DNA from: Brevibacillus laterosporus DSM 25
GTDB lineage: Bacteria > Bacillota > Bacilli > Brevibacillales > Brevibacillaceae
DNA length: 64,000 nt
Reading direction: 5' to 3'
Assembly (NCBI RefSeq): GCF_002706795.1
Contig: NZ_CP017705.1
Location: 1,671,001 to 1,735,000 of the forward strand
A program made the position numbers and the translations under genes. The notes under the pieces are model-generated. The model saw only the letters and a list, made by a program, of their open reading frames with translations. It was not told the origin of the DNA and did no database searches. Numbering within the stretch: position 1 is the stretch's first letter; the number at the start of each line of letters is the position of its first letter. Shown here one piece after another: positions 57,013-64,000 of this stretch.

Positions 57013-57894
57013 TTATTTATTCTTTTCGATGTCACGATGTGTAACGCGAACCTGATAATCTTTACGGAACGTTTCTCCAATGTGCTCTGCAATAGCTACA
57101 GACCGATGTTTTCCACCTGTACATCCGATACCAACGACCAGCTGACTTTTTCCTTCACGTTGATAATGAGGAATGGTGAAATTCAAGAAATCAATCAAGC
57201 GGGCCAAGAACTCCTGTGTATCAGTCCACTTCATGACGTAATTAGCTACATCGCTATCACAGCCTGTTTTTGGCCGTAAATCATCAACGTAATGCGGATT
57301 TGGTAAAAAACGCACGTCAAAGACTAGATCAGCATCAATCGGAATCCCATACTTAAAACCAAATGACTGAACATTAAGGGTCCATTCAGAGCTTTGCTGT
57401 GAGTACTGGTTTATGATTTTATCACGAAGCTGCATCGGCTTCATTTGACTTGTATCAATAATCTGATTGGCTCTGCCCTTTAAATCCTGAAGAAGTCTCC
57501 GTTCAGCCATAATTCCCTCTAAAGGTGTACCTGTTGGGGAAAGAGGATGCCGTCTTCTCGTTTCCTTATAGCGACGAACTAAATTCTGATCATTCGCATC
57601 CAGGAATAGAATTTGAAAATGAATTCCTTCTCTTTCTGATAATCCATCAATAGCATCAAAAAGACTGTCAAAGAATTCACGGCCACGTAAATCAATAACA
57701 AGAGCAACCCGTTCGATCCCACGCCCCGACTGGATAATAAGCTCTGCAAATTTAGGAATAAGGATTGGTGGCAAATTATCTACACAGAAAAAACCTAGAT
57801 CCTCTAGACTTTGCACAGCTGTGGTTTTCCCCGCTCCTGACATGCCTGTAATAATGAGTAAGTTTACCGCTTTCTGTTTACTATCTTCACCCAT
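57013..57894 (-). CDS. rapZ: RNase adapter RapZ / nucleotide-binding protein
   Basis: 293 aa. Walker A in [12 protein letters not shown]; further blocks [24 protein letters not shown] and the C-terminal [17 protein letters not shown]. In E. coli it controls glmS mRNA; in bacilli (YvcJ) it acts on competence and has NTPase activity. ATG at 57894 preceded by GGAGGCG; a longer frame to 57927 lacks a good site. Confidence 0.95.
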   Translation of the reverse strand: MGEDSKQKAVNLLIITGMSGAGKTTAVQSLEDLGFFCVDNLPPILIPKFAELIIQSGRGIERVALVIDLRGREFFDSLFDAIDGLSEREGIHFQILFLDANDQNLVRRYKETRRRHPLSPTGTPLEGIMAERRLLQDLKGRANQIIDTSQMKPMQLRDKIINQYSQQSSEWTLNVQSFGFKYGIPIDADLVFDVRFLPNPHYVDDLRPKTGCDSDVANYVMKWTDTQEFLARLIDFLNFTIPHYQREGKSQLVVGIGCTGGKHRSVAIAEHIGETFRKDYQVRVTHRDIEKNK

Positions 57895-57991
57895 TTTCTC
57901 GCCTCCATCCTCCTCTAAGGATACCATATGACACAGCTCCCAGTAAGAGTTTCCTTATTATTCTTGCAAATAATTCCAAATAATTCCGTTC

Positions 57992-58024
57992 AAAAAAAAA
58001 GACGTGGTCTATCCGCAGACCACG
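57992..58024 (-). terminator. Terminator after trxB
   Basis: CGTGGTCT/AGACCACG stem followed by nine T on the minus strand, between trxB and rapZ. Confidence 0.88.
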
Positions 58025-58121
58025 CAAATCAAGGTTATATAGAAAAAGGGGGCAATTCACATTCAATAAAGTAACTGTCTTTATTCTACCCGCCTAATAT
58101 TTCAGTATTGTTACAAGCGTT

Positions 58122-59105
<984 letters not shown>

Positions 59106-59200
59106 TTAGCCTCTTCTATCATCAATATATAACCAATTTCTTTGTACATGGTAACGTTATAAGATAACAGATTATACTTATTATAAAATAAGAATTCTTT

Positions 59201-60934
59201 TTAATCAATATAAGACAAAGCCCGTAAACATTTTGTCAAAGTTGACTTAGAAACACCATATTGTTCGGCAATACTATTCTGCGAAATTTTATGAGTACCC
59301 TTTGATCTTTCATATAAATAATCTAATGCAGCTGCCCATGCCTCCAGCTTACGAACTTGAATTTGTTCTTTTTGACTAATATAATACTTCCACTGGTGAA
59401 TCATCCACTCACGCTTCTCATGATTTGTTGACGAAGATAATTGTTCAGTAATTATAAACTCCACTTCATCCGTAATGGTTTGTTTATCTGTAGTGTTACT
59501 TAAATCTAAAGACAATTCTTCAGATTGTTCTCTTTGATGTAGTGTGGTGAGATTTCCTTTTGACCATTCATCAGAAGTGGATGTGACCTCTTTCAATATA
59601 GGTCTCTCACCGTTTTCACTTTCAATTCTTGTCTCTAGCTCTTCAAGAGCTGCTAGCGCTATTTCTTTTAATTCTTCATTATTTGTGATGTCTATATAAT
59701 ACTCTAATGTGGAAATTGCCTCAGAATCACCAATCATAGCTAAAGTACGGATAACCGTTTCTTTTGATTCTTCTTTACCATGTTGCAAAGCCCATAGCAT
59801 AGAAGCCCTTACCATCGGATTATATTTAAAATCCTGTGCAGTAATAGGAGCTTGGTTCATCTCTATTTCTTTTTGCGGATGATGATAGTGATAAGGAATA
59901 TTTTCTTTAGGCATTCCATGTAAGGCGCTTTTTGCTTTTTCTAAATAGTATTGAGCAATACCTGCCTCAGGATCCATCTGCTGTACTTTTTTCCACCATT
60001 TAATTGCCAGTTGATAGCGTTCTGATAAATATGCTGAGGTAGCCGCATAGTGGTAGGTAGATACGTCATGTAGCATAGGCTGTCTCAAAATTTTTTGATA
60101 CAGCTTACAGGCATCCTCATGTTGACCTAAAACCCCCATTGTTGTGGCAAGTTTGTACATATGGTCGTAATGAAAAGGCTGAATTTTTTTTAGACGAGTG
60201 ATAATAGGAACTAGTTCAGCCCATTTATTGTGATGGGAAAGTAATACGGCCATATTGCAAATGGCATGCAAATTACCCGGATCTTTTTCCAAAGCTAGTT
60301 CAATCGTATCCATTGCTTTATTAAAATCGCCAATATAATAATAAGCCAGAGCTAAGTTATTCCATGCAGGCATAAAATCAGGATACTCTTTAACTAAGCT
60401 GTTTAAACACTCAACAGCCTGCATAAATTTCCCTTCTTCTAGCTTTTTACGAGCCTCTTCATGCTGTATGACCATTGTCTCATCTTCCTGTGGTTCGAGT
60501 GGGTTACGTGGCGGTAAATCGAGTTCAAAATAAATATAATGAAGTAACTCTTGTGCTTCTTCCGCATAAATTCCATCTGCTTCACAAGTTAGATATTTAA
60601 CAGCCATATCAGCTGCCATTTCAAAATCATCCATATTCGCGTAATTATTTGCTAGGAAAAAATATACATCAACCAATGATGAATCAATTTTTTCTATAAT
60701 GGAATATAAGATGTCGTTTGAATCTTCAAATTTACCCATCTCAGCTAGCACACTGGCTTTATTACAATAGTGTACTGCATTTGCTGGTTCAATCTCTAAC
60801 GCTCGTTCAAAGCACTGTAGGGCTTTATTGAAATTGTTTCGTTGAAGAGAACGCATTCCCCAGTTGGCAAAAAAATTGGCGTCCTGCTGAAAGCTAGTAA
60901 TTACGCCACGTCTCTCTTGCTCATTTTTGTTCAT
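59201..60934 (-). CDS. TPR-repeat protein with C-terminal helix-turn-helix (YvcD-like)
   Basis: 577 aa. Many tetratricopeptide units (for example NFNKALQCFERALEIEPANA and YYIGDFNKAMDTIELALEKD) over the first 350 residues, a HEAT-like stretch, and a C-terminal helix-turn-helix (NSIAEQYGVSKSTLTKCLRA). Same position upstream of trxB as yvcD of B. subtilis. AAGGAGGAATT before the ATG. Role unknown; an adaptor that binds nucleic acid is possible. Confidence 0.85.
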   Translation of the reverse strand: MNKNEQERRGVITSFQQDANFFANWGMRSLQRNNFNKALQCFERALEIEPANAVHYCNKASVLAEMGKFEDSNDILYSIIEKIDSSLVDVYFFLANNYANMDDFEMAADMAVKYLTCEADGIYAEEAQELLHYIYFELDLPPRNPLEPQEDETMVIQHEEARKKLEEGKFMQAVECLNSLVKEYPDFMPAWNNLALAYYYIGDFNKAMDTIELALEKDPGNLHAICNMAVLLSHHNKWAELVPIITRLKKIQPFHYDHMYKLATTMGVLGQHEDACKLYQKILRQPMLHDVSTYHYAATSAYLSERYQLAIKWWKKVQQMDPEAGIAQYYLEKAKSALHGMPKENIPYHYHHPQKEIEMNQAPITAQDFKYNPMVRASMLWALQHGKEESKETVIRTLAMIGDSEAISTLEYYIDITNNEELKEIALAALEELETRIESENGERPILKEVTSTSDEWSKGNLTTLHQREQSEELSLDLSNTTDKQTITDEVEFIITEQLSSSTNHEKREWMIHQWKYYISQKEQIQVRKLEAWAAALDYLYERSKGTHKISQNSIAEQYGVSKSTLTKCLRALSYID

Positions 60935-61135
60935 AATTCCTCCTTGTTATCCAGGAGCTCAAAGTAGCTATTCATAATCTCAACATATCGTATCAAATCG
61001 TAGCCTGTGTCTCAACCTGGAAAACACTTAAAGCATCTTTTTAGTAGAATTGTTTATTCAATTTGTCTATATGTTCGAATTGAAAAACTCGACGATTGGT
61101 GAGTCTATCATCATAGCAAATAATCTTGTATACAT

Positions 61136-61168
61136 CAACAAACACCACCTGCATAGCAAGTGGTGTTA
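61136..61168 (-). terminator. Terminator of the rRNA-tRNA operon
   Basis: AACACCAC/GTGGTGTT stem, then TTGTTG on the minus strand, 20 bases after the last tRNA gene. Confidence 0.8.
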
Positions 61169-61188
61169 TTCGGTTCAATTATAAAAAA

Positions 61189-61264
61189 TGGAGCGGACGA
61201 CGGGTCTCGAACCCGCGACCTTCGCCTTGGCAAGGCGACGCTCTACCAATTGAGCTACGTCCGC
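61189..61264 (-). tRNA. tRNA-Gly (GCC)
   Basis: Acceptor GCGGACG, anticodon GCC in TTGCCAA, T-arm GGGTTCGAGACCC, encoded CCA. Confidence 0.95.
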
Positions 61265-61271
61265 GAATAAA

Positions 61272-61354
61272 TGGTGCGGGTGGAGGGACTTGAACCCCCA
61301 CGGTCGCCCGCCAGAACCTAAATCTGGTGCGTCTGCCAATTCCGCCACACCCGC
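61272..61354 (-). tRNA. tRNA-Leu (TAG)
   Basis: Acceptor GCGGGTG, anticodon TAG in TTTAGGT, long variable arm, T-arm GGGGTTCAAGTCCC, encoded CCA. Confidence 0.95.
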
Positions 61355-61361
61355 GTGGCAA

Positions 61362-61437
61362 TGGTGAGCCATGAAGGACTCGAACCTTCGACCCTCTGAT
61401 TAAAAGTCAGATGCTCTACCAACTGAGCTAATGGCTC
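61362..61437 (-). tRNA. tRNA-Lys (TTT)
   Basis: Acceptor GAGCCAT, anticodon TTT in CTTTTAA, T-arm AGGTTCGAGTCCT, encoded CCA. Confidence 0.95.
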
Positions 61438-61446
61438 CCATTAAAA

Positions 61447-61522
<76 letters not shown>

Positions 61523-61544
61523 ATATCAAATTTTAATAAAAATA

Positions 61545-61621
61545 TGGCGGAGCTGACGGGACTCGAACCCGCGACCTCCGGTGTGACAGACCGGCGTGAA
61601 CTCCAACTTCACCACAGCTCC
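61545..61621 (-). tRNA. tRNA-Asp (GTC)
   Basis: Acceptor GGAGCTG, anticodon GTC in CTGTCAC, T-arm CGGGTTCGAGTCCCG, encoded CCA. First tRNA after 23S rRNA. Confidence 0.95.
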
Positions 61622-61676
61622 ATATTTATAAATTTGTTCTCTGAAAACTAGATAATGAAGTCAGCATAAAGGCAAT

Positions 61677-64000
<2,324 letters not shown>

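Noticed and set aside
61175..61372. Frames of 60-65 codons over the tRNA-Gly and tRNA-Leu genes
   Set aside because: They translate tRNA sequence; such frames are a well-known false call.

Overview
The window looks like a low-GC Gram-positive chromosome of the Paenibacillaceae, most likely Brevibacillus (inference from protein similarity, the gene orders secG-rnr-smpB-ssrA, rpoN-glutaredoxin-cggR-gapA-pgk-tpiA-gpmI-eno and trxB-rapZ-yvcK-whiA-crh-clpP, and strong GGAGG ribosome sites). Most genes lie on the minus strand, which ends at the right in a tRNA cluster and a partial 23S rRNA gene.

Left part (1-15.5 kb): the 5' end of a sugar-nucleotide dehydratase-like gene, a five-gene Opp/Dpp-type peptide ABC transporter operon (734-6238), remnants of a DUF346-type lectin and another gene, ywbE, a beta-propeller-like protein and several unrecognised small genes, a PhzF-family isomerase, a FusB-type EF-G-binding protein, a CD3324-like helix-turn-helix protein, a possible 30-codon gene, a second propeller-like protein, and a decayed SAR2788-type toxin gene.

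Accessory part (16.3-33.1 kb): a defence island at the 3' end of ssrA. A 26-bp direct repeat (19327-19352 and 33112-33137, 23/26 identical) includes the 3' end of the tmRNA gene and brackets, from left to right, a frameshifted UvrD helicase and the C-terminal stump of an OLD-family nuclease (a dead Gabija-like pair cut by an IS5-family element), a complete four-gene Wadjet system of the DUF2397/DUF2398/SMC/DUF2399 lineage, a second IS5-family element, and a decayed serine recombinase that runs into the tmRNA end. Just outside the left repeat is a PHP-ATPase (TrlF/Ppl type) with one frameshift. The island is a layered, partly dead set of anti-phage and anti-plasmid genes; only Wadjet looks intact.

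Core part (33.1-61 kb): trans-translation and RNA quality control (ssrA, smpB, rnr) with secG; a membrane cytochrome c; a DinB-family protein next to a WYL regulator; the central glycolytic operon with its repressor CggR and a well-matched CggR operator; sigma-54; tRNA-Arg; a secreted stalk-domain protein; an ECF sigma/anti-sigma/bactofilin-like operon; clpP with a CtsR operator; crh (the Gln-15 HPr paralogue that signals glycolytic state), whiA, yvcK, rapZ, trxB and a TPR protein. The right end has tRNA-Gly, -Leu, -Lys, -Phe and -Asp genes directly behind 23S rRNA, with no 5S gene between.
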